This document shows, piece by piece, positions 25,302-33,541 of a stretch of 64,000 bases of DNA. Source of the DNA: an uncultured Paracoccaceae bacterium (GTDB taxonomy: Bacteria; Pseudomonadota; Alphaproteobacteria; Rhodobacterales; Rhodobacteraceae). The translations under genes were made by a program, and so were the position numbers. How positions within the stretch are numbered: the stretch's first letter is position 1; every line of letters begins with the position of its first letter. The notes beneath the pieces are model-generated. The model made no database searches, had not been told where the DNA came from, and saw only the letters and a list, made by a program, of their open reading frames with translations. Where the stretch lies: assembly GCA_947488605.1 (NCBI GenBank), contig CANKZJ010000004.1, positions 62,001 through 126,000 of the forward strand, given 5' to 3'.

Positions 25302-26297
25302 CTATCCAATCGCGTGTCGCCACTGCGCGGAATAGGCGCCGGTGACGTGGTGTTCGAGTTGCCTTTCAATGTCGCCCAATAGGCTGGAGGCGCCAAAGCG
25401 GAAGAGGTCAGGTTGCAGCCAGCGATCGCCAAGCTCGTCTTTGATCATCGCCAAGTAGACCAGCGCATCCTTGGCTTTGCTGATCCCGCCAGCGGGCTTG
25501 TAGCCGACTTTGACACCGGTCCGGTCCTGATAATCGCGAATGGCGCGGATCATTGTCAGGGTGACGGGCAAGGTGGCGTTAACCGGTTCTTTGCCGGTCG
25601 ATGTCTTGATGAAATCAGCACCCGCCATCATGCAAACCAGTGACGCGCGTGCCACGTTGCGCAATGTGCCAAGTTCGCCTGTCGCGAGGATCGCTTTGAC
25701 ATGCGCATCACCGCATGCGGCGCGCATTTCTTTCATTTCATCATAAAGCGCTTGCCAGTTGCCAGTCAGAACATGGCGGCGGCTGATGACGATGTCGATC
25801 TCTTGCGCGCCCGCTGCGACGCTTTCGCCGATTTCAGCGATGCGCAGGTGGAACGGTGACAACCCGGCTGGAAAACCCGTTGAGACAGCCGCAACCGGAA
25901 TGTTCGTGCCTTGCAATGCGTCCACAGCGGTTGCAACCATGTCGTGATACACGCAGATCGCACCGGTGGTCAGGCCTTCCATACCCAGCGCCTCTAGGAT
26001 GGGTTGCGCCACTGGTTGGCGCGCTTTGGCGCATAGGCGGCGCACGCGGCCTTCGCTGTCATCACCTGAAAGCGTTGTCAGATCCATCAAACTGATGGCT
26101 TTGCACAGCCAAGCGGCTTGGAAGTCTTTTTTGATGCTGCGCCTGCCCGGCAAAGTTTTGGCACGCCGTTCAATCGCAGAGGTGTTGGCTTGCACAGCCA
26201 TCACCCAATCAAGATCAAGCGGAATGCCTTCGTTGCGCGCCTCGTGGAGTTGCGGCAGCTGAAAGGTCGTGACGGGTTGGGATTGCGTCGTCTGCAA
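25302..26297 (-). CDS. deoC: Deoxyribose-phosphate aldolase
   Basis: Class I aldolase cleaving 2-deoxyribose 5-phosphate to glyceraldehyde 3-phosphate and acetaldehyde. About 331 residues, the longer eukaryote-like form. MDLTTLSGDDSEGRV opens the barrel. The Schiff-base Lys is in ADFIKTSTGKEPVNAT, and the second active-site Lys is in GVKVGYKPAGGISKAKDAL. No ATG exists near the start. TTG at 26297 is preceded by GGAGG at six bases and is the best choice; TTG at 26369 extends the frame without support. It is in an operon with the tandem aldehyde dehydrogenase. Confidence 0.93.
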   Translation of the reverse strand: MQTTQSQPVTTFQLPQLHEARNEGIPLDLDWVMAVQANTSAIERRAKTLPGRRSIKKDFQAAWLCKAISLMDLTTLSGDDSEGRVRRLCAKARQPVAQPILEALGMEGLTTGAICVYHDMVATAVDALQGTNIPVAAVSTGFPAGLSPFHLRIAEIGESVAAGAQEIDIVISRRHVLTGNWQALYDEMKEMRAACGDAHVKAILATGELGTLRNVARASLVCMMAGADFIKTSTGKEPVNATLPVTLTMIRAIRDYQDRTGVKVGYKPAGGISKAKDALVYLAMIKDELGDRWLQPDLFRFGASSLLGDIERQLEHHVTGAYSAQWRHAIG

Positions 26298-26352
26298 GGT
26301 GGCCTCCTGCGGTGCCAGACAAGGGTGGCACTTTGGCTCGGTCTTGGCAAGT

Positions 26353-26370
26353 TTTGACCTTTTGGTCAAA
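26353..26370. promoter_or_regulatory. Inverted repeat, candidate operator of the deoC operon
   Basis: TTTGACC, TTTT, GGTCAAA is a perfect seven-bp inverted repeat centred 64 bases upstream of the deoC start and just after the AraC-family stop. No T-run follows, so an operator is more likely than a terminator. The binding regulator is unknown. AraC proteins usually bind direct repeats, so a GntR- or LacI-type protein is as likely as the neighbour. Confidence 0.4.
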
Positions 26371-26372
26371 TA

Positions 26373-27206
26373 CTAAATCGGCTGAACAATCTGGCGTTGG
26401 AACTTTTGACGAAATTGCAAAGGTGTCAGGCCGTGTTCCGCGCGGAATAGCTTGTGAAAGTGAGACATGTTTGGGATGCCGCAGTCCGATGCGATTTCAC
26501 TGATAGGTTCGTTATCGGTGGTCAATGCGCGCGCGGCGTGTTCCATCCTGATCGCATTGATGTAGTCAGACGGTGTCTGGCCAAGGTATTTGCGCATCAT
26601 GCGGCTGACGTGCGGATGTGCCTTTCCTGTCAGTGCTACCAATCCGGCAGACCCGTTGCGAAACACTGCCGGGTCCATTGCTGCAACGCAGGCTTGTGAC
26701 AGCCATGCAGGCACATCTTGCGGGAAAGCCCCGGCGATGAAGTCGGCGCAAAGTGGTAACAGGAATGCCTCGGCGGCAAGTGTATCGCATCGGCTGCGTT
26801 CCAACATGACGGCGGCGTGGTTCAGTGCAGCCAGCTGGCGCATATCGCGATGTGTTTGAACGGGTCCGCCGTCAGACCAAAACAGATGGCCTTGGACGGA
26901 TGGGTGGCGTTTCGCAAGTGCGTTGATCGTTGTGGGGTGGATACACAGTGAAACCACCAGCGCATGCTCACCGCGACCTTGCAAAGCATGGGTTTGGCCG
27001 GGGCGCAAAAAGACGGCGTCGCCCTCTTTCAGCGTATCGGTGCGATCGGGCAAGTGATGACGGATATTGCCGTTTTGCACCCAGAAGAGCTCGAAAAAGT
27101 TGTGATCATGCAATGACTTCGGGCGTGTGGGCAGCAACATCGCACGTGTCAGGTGGATTTGCGCGCCGTGTGTCAGGATGTCTTTATGCTGTAGCTTGAT
27201 TGTCAT
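26373..27206 (-). CDS. AraC-family transcriptional regulator with cupin sensor domain
   Basis: About 277 residues. An N-terminal cupin-like domain (residues 15-90; HDHNFFELFWVQNGNIRHHL and GDAVFLRPGQTHAL) is followed by a C-terminal double helix-turn-helix (about 170-270) with HPHVSRMMRKYLGQTPSDYI and ISEIASDCGIPNMSHFHKLF. I start at ATG 27206 because the upstream extension to 27356 is not domain-like. It lies upstream of, and on the same strand as, deoC and the aldehyde dehydrogenase, and is divergent from rpe. A role in sensing deoxyribose or an aldehyde is inference from context. Confidence 0.85.
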   Translation of the reverse strand: MTIKLQHKDILTHGAQIHLTRAMLLPTRPKSLHDHNFFELFWVQNGNIRHHLPDRTDTLKEGDAVFLRPGQTHALQGRGEHALVVSLCIHPTTINALAKRHPSVQGHLFWSDGGPVQTHRDMRQLAALNHAAVMLERSRCDTLAAEAFLLPLCADFIAGAFPQDVPAWLSQACVAAMDPAVFRNGSAGLVALTGKAHPHVSRMMRKYLGQTPSDYINAIRMEHAARALTTDNEPISEIASDCGIPNMSHFHKLFRAEHGLTPLQFRQKFQRQIVQPI

Positions 27207-27406
27207 AAAATCAAAATAGCACAGTCGTTGCTGCGGTGCAGCATCAAAGTAGAATGTATGGAATCGCCAGTAATTGCTGTGTTCCGTAGGGCAGTCAGAG
27301 AAATCTTGTAGGATTGTCCAAAGCACATTTGCGAATCGACTGTCATGACGTGACAAACCAAGCCGTGCAAGTTATGGCCTCACCAAATGAACCAAAGAGG
27401 TGTCCG

Positions 27407-28090
27407 ATGACCTTTGATCGCGCGATTAAGATTGCCCCTTCTATTCTCTCCGCTGACTTTGCAAATTTCGGCGCAGAATGCGAAGCAATTGAGGCGCAGG
27501 GCGCTGATTGGGTGCATGTGGATGTCATGGACGGACATTTCGTTCCAAATATCACCTTTGGTCCGGCAACCTGTGCAGCAATCCGTCCGCACATCAAAGG
27601 CGTGATGGATGTGCATTTGATGATTGCGCCAGTTGATCCGTATATCGAAGCCTTTGCAAAAGCAGGCGCGGATGTCATCACCGCGCATGTTGAGGCGGGT
27701 CCGCATATTCACCGCACTTTGCAAGCCATTCGCGGCGCCGGTGCAAAAGCGGGTGTTGCATTGAACCCCGGAACGCCTGCGTCGTCTGTTGAAATGCTCA
27801 TGGATATGGTCGATCTCGTCTGCGTGATGACAGTGAACCCAGGCTTTGGTGGCCAAAAGTTCATTCATAGCCAAGTTGAAAAAGTGCGCGAATTGCGCGC
27901 TATGATCGGTGATCGCCCAATTCATATCGAGATTGATGGTGGCGTCGATCCGACAACTGCGCCCTTGGTCGCGGCGGCGGGTGCTGATGTCTTGGTTGCA
28001 GGGTCTGCCGTCTTTCGCGGGGGGTCGGTTCGTGATCCCGCGCCTTACGGCGAAAACATCCGGGCTATTCGCGATGCTATCGCGGTGTAA
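27407..28090 (+). CDS. rpe: Ribulose-phosphate 3-epimerase
   Basis: Interconverts ribulose 5-phosphate and xylulose 5-phosphate in the pentose phosphate and Calvin pathways. The 227-residue TIM barrel has IAPSILSADFANFG at the start, HVDVMDGHFVPNITFGP with the metal-binding His/Asp, DVHLMI, VNPGFGGQKFI, and IEIDGGVDPTTAPLVAAAGA with the catalytic Asp. ATG 27407 has AGAGG upstream; the longer frame from 27314 has no family support. It is monocistronic and divergent from the AraC gene. Confidence 0.96.
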   Translation: MTFDRAIKIAPSILSADFANFGAECEAIEAQGADWVHVDVMDGHFVPNITFGPATCAAIRPHIKGVMDVHLMIAPVDPYIEAFAKAGADVITAHVEAGPHIHRTLQAIRGAGAKAGVALNPGTPASSVEMLMDMVDLVCVMTVNPGFGGQKFIHSQVEKVRELRAMIGDRPIHIEIDGGVDPTTAPLVAAAGADVLVAGSAVFRGGSVRDPAPYGENIRAIRDAIAV

Positions 28091-28159
28091 TCATTTGACT
28101 ACTCTCTGCACAAAAGCTGCACAAACCTAGCAGTCACTTTGCACAGCTGACCCGTAGGT

Positions 28160-28182
28160 CCTTTCTGAACAACACAGAAAGG
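28160..28182 (+). promoter_or_regulatory. Hairpin covering the ribosome-binding site of the DUF4173 gene
   Basis: CCTTTCTG, AACAACA, CAGAAAGG forms an eight-bp perfect stem. The 3' arm contains the ribosome-binding sequence AGAAAGGA located seven bases before ATG 28190. Folding would hide the Shine-Dalgarno site, so translation of the membrane protein could depend on temperature or an RNA-binding factor. Confidence 0.45.
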
Positions 28183-28189
28183 AAAGAAT

Positions 28190-29623
28190 ATGGTTGTGCG
28201 AGGAGTTCCAGATCGGATTGCGCGAGACGGATGGTGGCTGGATGATGCAGACCCTCCCAGAGGGGTTGTTGCCGGTCCGCTTTTTGTCGCAGTTCTTGCA
28301 CTTGCGGATGCCCTCTTTTTGGGTGTCTTGCCGGGCGTCGGCATTGCGGTCTGGATGGTCATAGCAGGTGTTGCCATCACGCTCACTGTCTACAAAGCGA
28401 TAGTCTGGCGGCGGTTTAATTTTGCGTTGGCGCTGCTGGTTCTCGCAATTGTACCACTCATTGAAGTTGTACAGTTTGGCACGGTTATGATCGCGATCAC
28501 GGGGCTGCTCGCGTTCGGGATTGCGGTATCCGATAACACTCTTGATCCGTCTCGCATTTTGAGTGCTGTGGTACGTTTCCCGGGCTACGGGACTGTCCGA
28601 AGCTTTCAGGATATTTTTTCAATACGCGTTGCTGTGCCGTCGAAAGGCGGTTTTCGGAGTGTACTGTTTGATTGGGCGCTGCCGGTAGGCGTTGGTGGCG
28701 TTTTTGTCATTCTTTTCGTTGCAGCGAACCCTTTGGTGGATCGTTGGCTTCTGGCGCTGACTGATTTTGATGCAGACTTTCTGCCCAGCGGTTCGCGGAT
28801 TGTGTTTTGGACGCTCTTGGGGCTATCCGTCTGGCCGCTGTTGCACGTGGCCGATATATTGCCAGCCTTGGGTCGTAGGCGCGCGTTGAAGCCGCGACAG
28901 TTACAGTCAGGTTTCTTAAATGCGCGTTCCGTCTTGCGCGCCTTGATCACATTCAATCTTATCTTTGCCGTGCAGACGATCCTTGATATTGGCTATCTTT
29001 GGTCAGGTGTCGCCCTTCCAGACGGTATGACTTATGCGCAATATGCCCATCGGGGGGCTTACCCGCTCCTCGCGACGGCAGTTTTGGCCGGTATCTTTGC
29101 GCTGATGGCACAACCCTATTTGGGTATGAGGAAAGCCGTGCGTTGGTTGCTATATGTCTGGGTTGCGCAGACTGTTGTTTTGGTAATTTCGTCTATCTTG
29201 CGTCTTGATCATTATGTTGATGTCTACGGTCTGACACGGCTCAGGTTTGCGGCGTTCATCTGGATGATTGTTGTAGCGATGGGACTGACCTTGATCATCA
29301 TGCAAATGGCGGGGCGGCACAGTGTCCGCTGGTTCCTGAACCGCGCTTTGGCGCTAGGCCTTATGTCGATCTACATTTGCAACCTTGTGAACATTGATGG
29401 CTATATTGCGCGCCATAATCTCGCTGATGACAAAGAAAACGACTACTACCTTTGTGATCTCGGCGAAGGTGCTGTGCCAGCGATCCGCAAACACGAGATC
29501 GCGACAGGAGAGGCCCTTTGTGGCAGTCGTGGGTCGTATCTGTCGCAGCGCGACGATTGGCGCGAATGGGGCTACCGCAACGCCCGTCTGCACCGTAGTT
29601 TGGCCGCATTGGAGGAGCCGTAA
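28190..29623 (+). CDS. DUF4173 (DUF4153-related) multi-span membrane protein
   Basis: A 477-residue protein with about eleven hydrophobic segments and a periplasmic or cytosolic C-terminal region from about residue 405. The blocks NPLVDRWLL, ARSVLRALITFNLIFAVQT, YAQYAHRGAYPLLATAVLAG and VNIDGYIARHNL mark DUF4173 proteins. Their function is not established. The stop overlaps the response regulator start as TAATG, so it is co-translated with the two-component system and could be its signal source or output. Confidence 0.82.
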   Translation: MVVRGVPDRIARDGWWLDDADPPRGVVAGPLFVAVLALADALFLGVLPGVGIAVWMVIAGVAITLTVYKAIVWRRFNFALALLVLAIVPLIEVVQFGTVMIAITGLLAFGIAVSDNTLDPSRILSAVVRFPGYGTVRSFQDIFSIRVAVPSKGGFRSVLFDWALPVGVGGVFVILFVAANPLVDRWLLALTDFDADFLPSGSRIVFWTLLGLSVWPLLHVADILPALGRRRALKPRQLQSGFLNARSVLRALITFNLIFAVQTILDIGYLWSGVALPDGMTYAQYAHRGAYPLLATAVLAGIFALMAQPYLGMRKAVRWLLYVWVAQTVVLVISSILRLDHYVDVYGLTRLRFAAFIWMIVVAMGLTLIIMQMAGRHSVRWFLNRALALGLMSIYICNLVNIDGYIARHNLADDKENDYYLCDLGEGAVPAIRKHEIATGEALCGSRGSYLSQRDDWREWGYRNARLHRSLAALEEP

Positions 29624-30303
29624 TGATTTTGGTTGCCGATGACGATGCACAAATCCGCGACATTGTGCGGATTGGGCTAAGCCAAGCCGGATATGGTGTG
29701 GCGGAGGCGGGTGACGGGCGTATGGCGCTGGAATTGGCGCAAAGCCTGCGGCCTGACTTGTTGATCCTCGACATAGGCATGCCGGAAATGGATGGCTTGG
29801 AAGTATGCCGCACGCTTCGCAAGACATCGGATGTTCCGATTATGTTTCTAACGGCCCATGCAGATGAAGTAGACCGGATTGTGGGGTTGGAGTTGGGGGC
29901 AGACGACTATGTGTCAAAACCGTTCTCGCCACGTGAGTTGGTCGCGCGGGTGCGTGCCATTTTGAAGCGCAGTCAAGGTGAGGTCGCTGTCCAAGATGTC
30001 CTGCGGCGCGGCGTTCTGAGCGTTGACCCAGCCCGCCATCAATGCCTCGTGCGTGATGTCGCGGTGACGCTTACATCACGCGAAATGGATCTGTTGGAAC
30101 GGCTGATTGCACGGCCAGATCACGTGATGTCACGCCCGCAATTGGTTGATGCGATTTATGGCACCAACGTCCATGTCAGCGACCGCACTATGGATAGCCA
30201 TTTGCGTAACCTGCGCAGTAAGTTGGCAACTGCGGGCTGTTCGGATGCAATTGAGACGGTCCACGGGGTCGGTATTCGGATGGGCGCATGTCGCGGCGTG
30301 TGA
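29623..30303 (+). CDS. OmpR-family response regulator
   Basis: A 226-residue two-domain regulator. The receiver (1-120) keeps the acidic pair (VADDDA), phospho-acceptor Asp50 in LLILDIGMPEMDG, Thr in IMFLTAHAD and Lys in YVSKPFSPREL. The winged-helix domain (about 130-226) has LTSREMDLLERLIARPDHVM and RTMDSHLRNLRSKL. It is coupled at both ends, to DUF4173 and to the kinase gene. Likely targets are not visible in the window. Confidence 0.94.
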   Translation: MILVADDDAQIRDIVRIGLSQAGYGVAEAGDGRMALELAQSLRPDLLILDIGMPEMDGLEVCRTLRKTSDVPIMFLTAHADEVDRIVGLELGADDYVSKPFSPRELVARVRAILKRSQGEVAVQDVLRRGVLSVDPARHQCLVRDVAVTLTSREMDLLERLIARPDHVMSRPQLVDAIYGTNVHVSDRTMDSHLRNLRSKLATAGCSDAIETVHGVGIRMGACRGV

Positions 30304-31220
30304 TACGGAAATGGCGCCCGCCTTTGGTGTTGGTTCTGGGCGGAACGCTTGCCGCTGTTTTCTTTTTGCCTTTGATCGGTATCGCCTATTTCCGTGTTGC
30401 GGGCGGCGTTCTGGGATGGGCCGAGACGTCCTGGATGATCGGATGGATGGCCTTGGTTGCGACTGCGATCCTCGGCGCTTTGCTTTGGAGGCTTGTTCTG
30501 CGGCCAGTGAAAACGCTCACAGCGTACGCGCAGCAACAGGGAGAGACCGATGCGCCGACACACTTTGGCACGCCTGAATTCTCGCAACTGGGCGAAGCCG
30601 TCATCGAAATGACCACGGCCCTTCGCGGCAGAGAGGCGGTACTGCGATCTTACGCAGATCATGTGACGCATGAGCTCAAATCGCCGCTAACGGTCATTCA
30701 GGGTGCAGCGGAATTGTTGGATGCAACCGAACTTCCTGCCCAAGATCGCCAAAAGCTTCTTAAAAGTATCATGGAAGCGGCAGTGCGCATGCAGGTCTTG
30801 CTCGATGGGCAACGGGCTTTGGCGCAGGCGCAGGAGCTGGTGCCGTCCGGGACGTGCCAGCTGTCGGATGTGCTGGCTGGCATTCCTATTTCACGACTGC
30901 GCAGAGATGGTGAAATCCCTGTGCCGCGTGACGTCATGGATGTTGTTGTGGGCCATCTCGTTGGCAATGCGGTCGCTCATCAGGCGACCGTCGTTACGTT
31001 TGAGATGATGGATGGTCGCTTGCTGATCCATGATAATGGCCAGGGGATCAGCGAAGGTAACCGCGCGCGAATTTTTGATCCATTTTTTACGACGCGTCGG
31101 GAAGATGGAGGTACGGGTATGGGACTGCCGATTGTCCGTCAGATGCTCCAAGCACAGGGCGCTGAGATCAGTTTGCTGGACCAGCCGGAGACGCAGTTTG
31201 AGATCAGTTTTACTGCGTGA
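30288..31220 (+). CDS. Sensor histidine kinase
   Basis: A 310-residue membrane kinase partnering the adjacent response regulator, which it overlaps by 16 bases. Two helices (about residues 10-32 and 41-65) enclose only a very short periplasmic loop, so sensing is probably intramembrane or through a partner such as the DUF4173 protein. HAMP-like linker, then DHVTHELKSPLTVIQGAAELL with phospho-His128. The ATPase domain has VVGHLVGNAVAHQ (N box), LLIHDNGQGI, FFTTRREDGGTGMGLPIVRQM. Confidence 0.92.
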   Translation: MSRRVIRKWRPPLVLVLGGTLAAVFFLPLIGIAYFRVAGGVLGWAETSWMIGWMALVATAILGALLWRLVLRPVKTLTAYAQQQGETDAPTHFGTPEFSQLGEAVIEMTTALRGREAVLRSYADHVTHELKSPLTVIQGAAELLDATELPAQDRQKLLKSIMEAAVRMQVLLDGQRALAQAQELVPSGTCQLSDVLAGIPISRLRRDGEIPVPRDVMDVVVGHLVGNAVAHQATVVTFEMMDGRLLIHDNGQGISEGNRARIFDPFFTTRREDGGTGMGLPIVRQMLQAQGAEISLLDQPETQFEISFTA

Positions 31221-31231
31221 GTTTCAGGTAA

Positions 31232-31249
31232 GGTGGATCAAGATCCACC
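31232..31249. terminator. Perfect hairpin between convergent kinase and puuD genes
   Basis: GGTGGATC, AA, GATCCACC is a perfect eight-bp palindrome in the 29-base gap between the histidine kinase stop (plus) and the puuD stop (minus). The flanks AAG and CTACG match a short repetitive hairpin that I recall from several proteobacterial genomes. It may act as a bidirectional terminator or mRNA 3'-end stabiliser; no T-run is present on either side. Confidence 0.5.
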
Positions 31250-32470
31250 CTACGAGCCTGCACGGTACCACGCGATCAATTTGGCGCGGTCTTCATCCTC
31301 AATGTTTGTGATGTTGGCAGGTGGCATTGCGTGACTGACGCCAGCTTGCAGGTAAATCTGCTGCGCATATTTTGCGATGTCGCTCTCGGTCTCGAGAAAC
31401 ACACCCTTGGGCGCCCATTGCATGTTGTTCCAAACCGGCTCGCGGGCGTGACACATAGAACACCGTCCGATCACGATGTCATGTGCGTCCTCAAACCCGT
31501 CAGCTGCGGCAAACCGCGCCTCGTAGGGCGTCAGCGCGCGCGCTTCGGCCTCTTCATAGGTATCGTGCCCCGCAAAGGTCGAGAGCCAGGCAATCGCAAT
31601 AAACAGGATGACGGTGACCGCCCAAGTCCAATTTGGCCGGCCTTTGCGTGCATGCATCGAGTTAAAATAGTGCCGGATGGTGACGCCCATAAGGAAGACG
31701 AGTGCCGCGATGATCCAAGCGTATTCTGTGCCGAACGCCAAAGGGTAGTGGTTTGACAGCATCAAGAAGATCACAGGCAACGTCAGATAGTTGTTATGGG
31801 TTGAGCGCAGTTTGGCGATTTTGCCATATTTAGGGTCAGGCGTGCGGCCCGCCTTGAGGTCGGCAACGACGATCCGCTGGTTGGGCATGATAATAAAGAA
31901 CACATTGGCCGTCATGATCGTCGCGGTGAACGCGCCAAGGTGCAAAAGCGCTGCGCGCCCTGTGAAAACTTGATTGTACCCCCATGACATTGCGATAAGC
32001 AGGACAAACAAAAGCACCATCAGCGTTGTGGGTTGGTCACCCAATGGCGACTTGCAAAGTTGGTCGTAGATGACCCACCCTACGGCCAACGAAATGGCCG
32101 AGATCAAGATGCCTTGGAAGATGCTGAGGTCGGCTTTGGCGGGATCAATGAGATAAAGCTCGGCACCGACCCAATAGACCACCGCAAGCATCGCAAATCC
32201 TGAAAGCCAAGTCGCGTAACTCTCCCATTTGAACCAAGTCAGATGCTCTGGCATGGCCTCTGGTGCCACGAGATACTTTTGGATGTGGTAAAATCCGCCT
32301 CCATGCACTTGCCATTCTTCGCCGTCTGCGGGCCCGTCAATATCGCGGTTCAAAGAGAGGTCCAGCGCGATGAAGTAGAACGATGACCCGATCCACGCGA
32401 TGGCCGTGATCACATGGAGCCAACGCACCGCAAATGCGATCCAGTCCCAAAGAATTGCGATGTCATACAT
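31250..32470 (-). CDS. puuD: Membrane urate oxidase PuuD with C-terminal cytochrome c domain
   Basis: Oxidises urate to 5-hydroxyisourate and passes electrons to a fused haem. The 406-residue protein has about eight membrane helices (FAVRWLHVITAIAWIGSSFY at the start), the PuuD block WKWESYATWLSGFAMLAVVYW, and a C-terminal c-type haem site RCSMCHARE near residue 336, with a methionine ligand probably in SHAMPP. It is divergent from the LysR gene by 90 bases, which then leads into puuE and allA. This cluster supports a urate role rather than a generic cytochrome function. Confidence 0.9.
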   Translation of the reverse strand: MYDIAILWDWIAFAVRWLHVITAIAWIGSSFYFIALDLSLNRDIDGPADGEEWQVHGGGFYHIQKYLVAPEAMPEHLTWFKWESYATWLSGFAMLAVVYWVGAELYLIDPAKADLSIFQGILISAISLAVGWVIYDQLCKSPLGDQPTTLMVLLFVLLIAMSWGYNQVFTGRAALLHLGAFTATIMTANVFFIIMPNQRIVVADLKAGRTPDPKYGKIAKLRSTHNNYLTLPVIFLMLSNHYPLAFGTEYAWIIAALVFLMGVTIRHYFNSMHARKGRPNWTWAVTVILFIAIAWLSTFAGHDTYEEAEARALTPYEARFAAADGFEDAHDIVIGRCSMCHAREPVWNNMQWAPKGVFLETESDIAKYAQQIYLQAGVSHAMPPANITNIEDEDRAKLIAWYRAGS

Positions 32471-32560
32471 GCCAGTCCCCTTTTCGTGGCCAGTCTAGCC
32501 AGCGGTTTCGTTTTCTTGTATTCCCTGATATTGCTAGGCTCTATCAAAAATTGCGGAATA

Positions 32561-33481
32561 ATGTCCTATCTCGATAACATAAGAACATTTGTACGGGTCT
32601 ATGAATTGGGCTCCATGTCGGCGGCTGGCCGCGATTTGCGCATATCGCCTGCTGTTACCTCTGCACGGATTTCGCAGCTTGAGGATCATCTTTCCGTTCG
32701 GTTGTTTCAGCGCACGACGCGTAGCCTGACACCAACAGCGCAAGGCAAGGCCTTCTATGGCGGGGCATGTTCGGTCCTGGACGCTGTTGGTTATGCTGAA
32801 GCACAAGTCACTGACCTGACGGAAAATCCCAAAGGTCAGCTTCATGTTGCAGCCCCGCTTGGTGTGGGGCGGCGGTTGATTGCGCCACATGTCCCAGAGT
32901 TCACGGATACCTATCCCTTGATTAATGTGCGCTTGCGCTTGACGGATCGGAATGTGGATTTGACGACAGAGGGTCTTGATGTGGCCTTTCACCTTGGGCA
33001 ACCAGCTGACAGCAATCTGCGCATTAAAAAGATAGCTGATGTCGTGCGGGTTCTTGTGGCGGCACCCGCATATATAGCGAAACGTGGCCATCCCGCGGAT
33101 GGCGAAGCGCTTGTACGAGACCAGCATGAGTGCCTTAATTTACGCTTTCCCGGGGCCTCTGAATTTCAATGGAACCTGAACACGGCAAATGGCCTACAGC
33201 GTTTTCGTGTGGCCGGGCAGCTTGAATGTGATGACGGTGATGTTCTGACGGATTGGGCGATTGCCGGGCGCGGGGTGGCGATGAAGCCGCGATTTGAAGT
33301 CGAAGAACATTTAGCATCCGGTGCATTGGTCGAGGTCGCAAAGACCACGCCACCTGTCCCAATTCAGATGGCGTGCCTTTATACGCACCGCAGGCACCAA
33401 GATCCAAAATCAAGACTGTTCATGGAGTTCATGATCAGCCGGATCGCTGCAGCCATCCACGCAACGCAAAGTGTTTCGTGA
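32561..33481 (+). CDS. LysR-family regulator of the urate cluster
   Basis: A 306-residue LysR protein. The helix-turn-helix (about residues 18-37) reads MSAAGRDLRISPAVTSARIS, followed by LEDHLSVRLFQRTTRSLTPT. The C-terminal effector domain covers about 90-295. The start at ATG 32561 matches the family N-terminus (MSYLDNIRTFVRVYELGSMS); the longer frame from 32414 crosses the promoter region. It is divergent from puuD and 60 bases upstream of puuE, so it probably controls both using urate or a product as effector; this is inference. Confidence 0.9.
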   Translation: MSYLDNIRTFVRVYELGSMSAAGRDLRISPAVTSARISQLEDHLSVRLFQRTTRSLTPTAQGKAFYGGACSVLDAVGYAEAQVTDLTENPKGQLHVAAPLGVGRRLIAPHVPEFTDTYPLINVRLRLTDRNVDLTTEGLDVAFHLGQPADSNLRIKKIADVVRVLVAAPAYIAKRGHPADGEALVRDQHECLNLRFPGASEFQWNLNTANGLQRFRVAGQLECDDGDVLTDWAIAGRGVAMKPRFEVEEHLASGALVEVAKTTPPVPIQMACLYTHRRHQDPKSRLFMEFMISRIAAAIHATQSVS

Positions 33482-33541
33482 TTTTTTTGAAAAACGCCGC
33501 GATTATTTCAGGTTACATAGACAATGAAGAGGAATGCAGTA

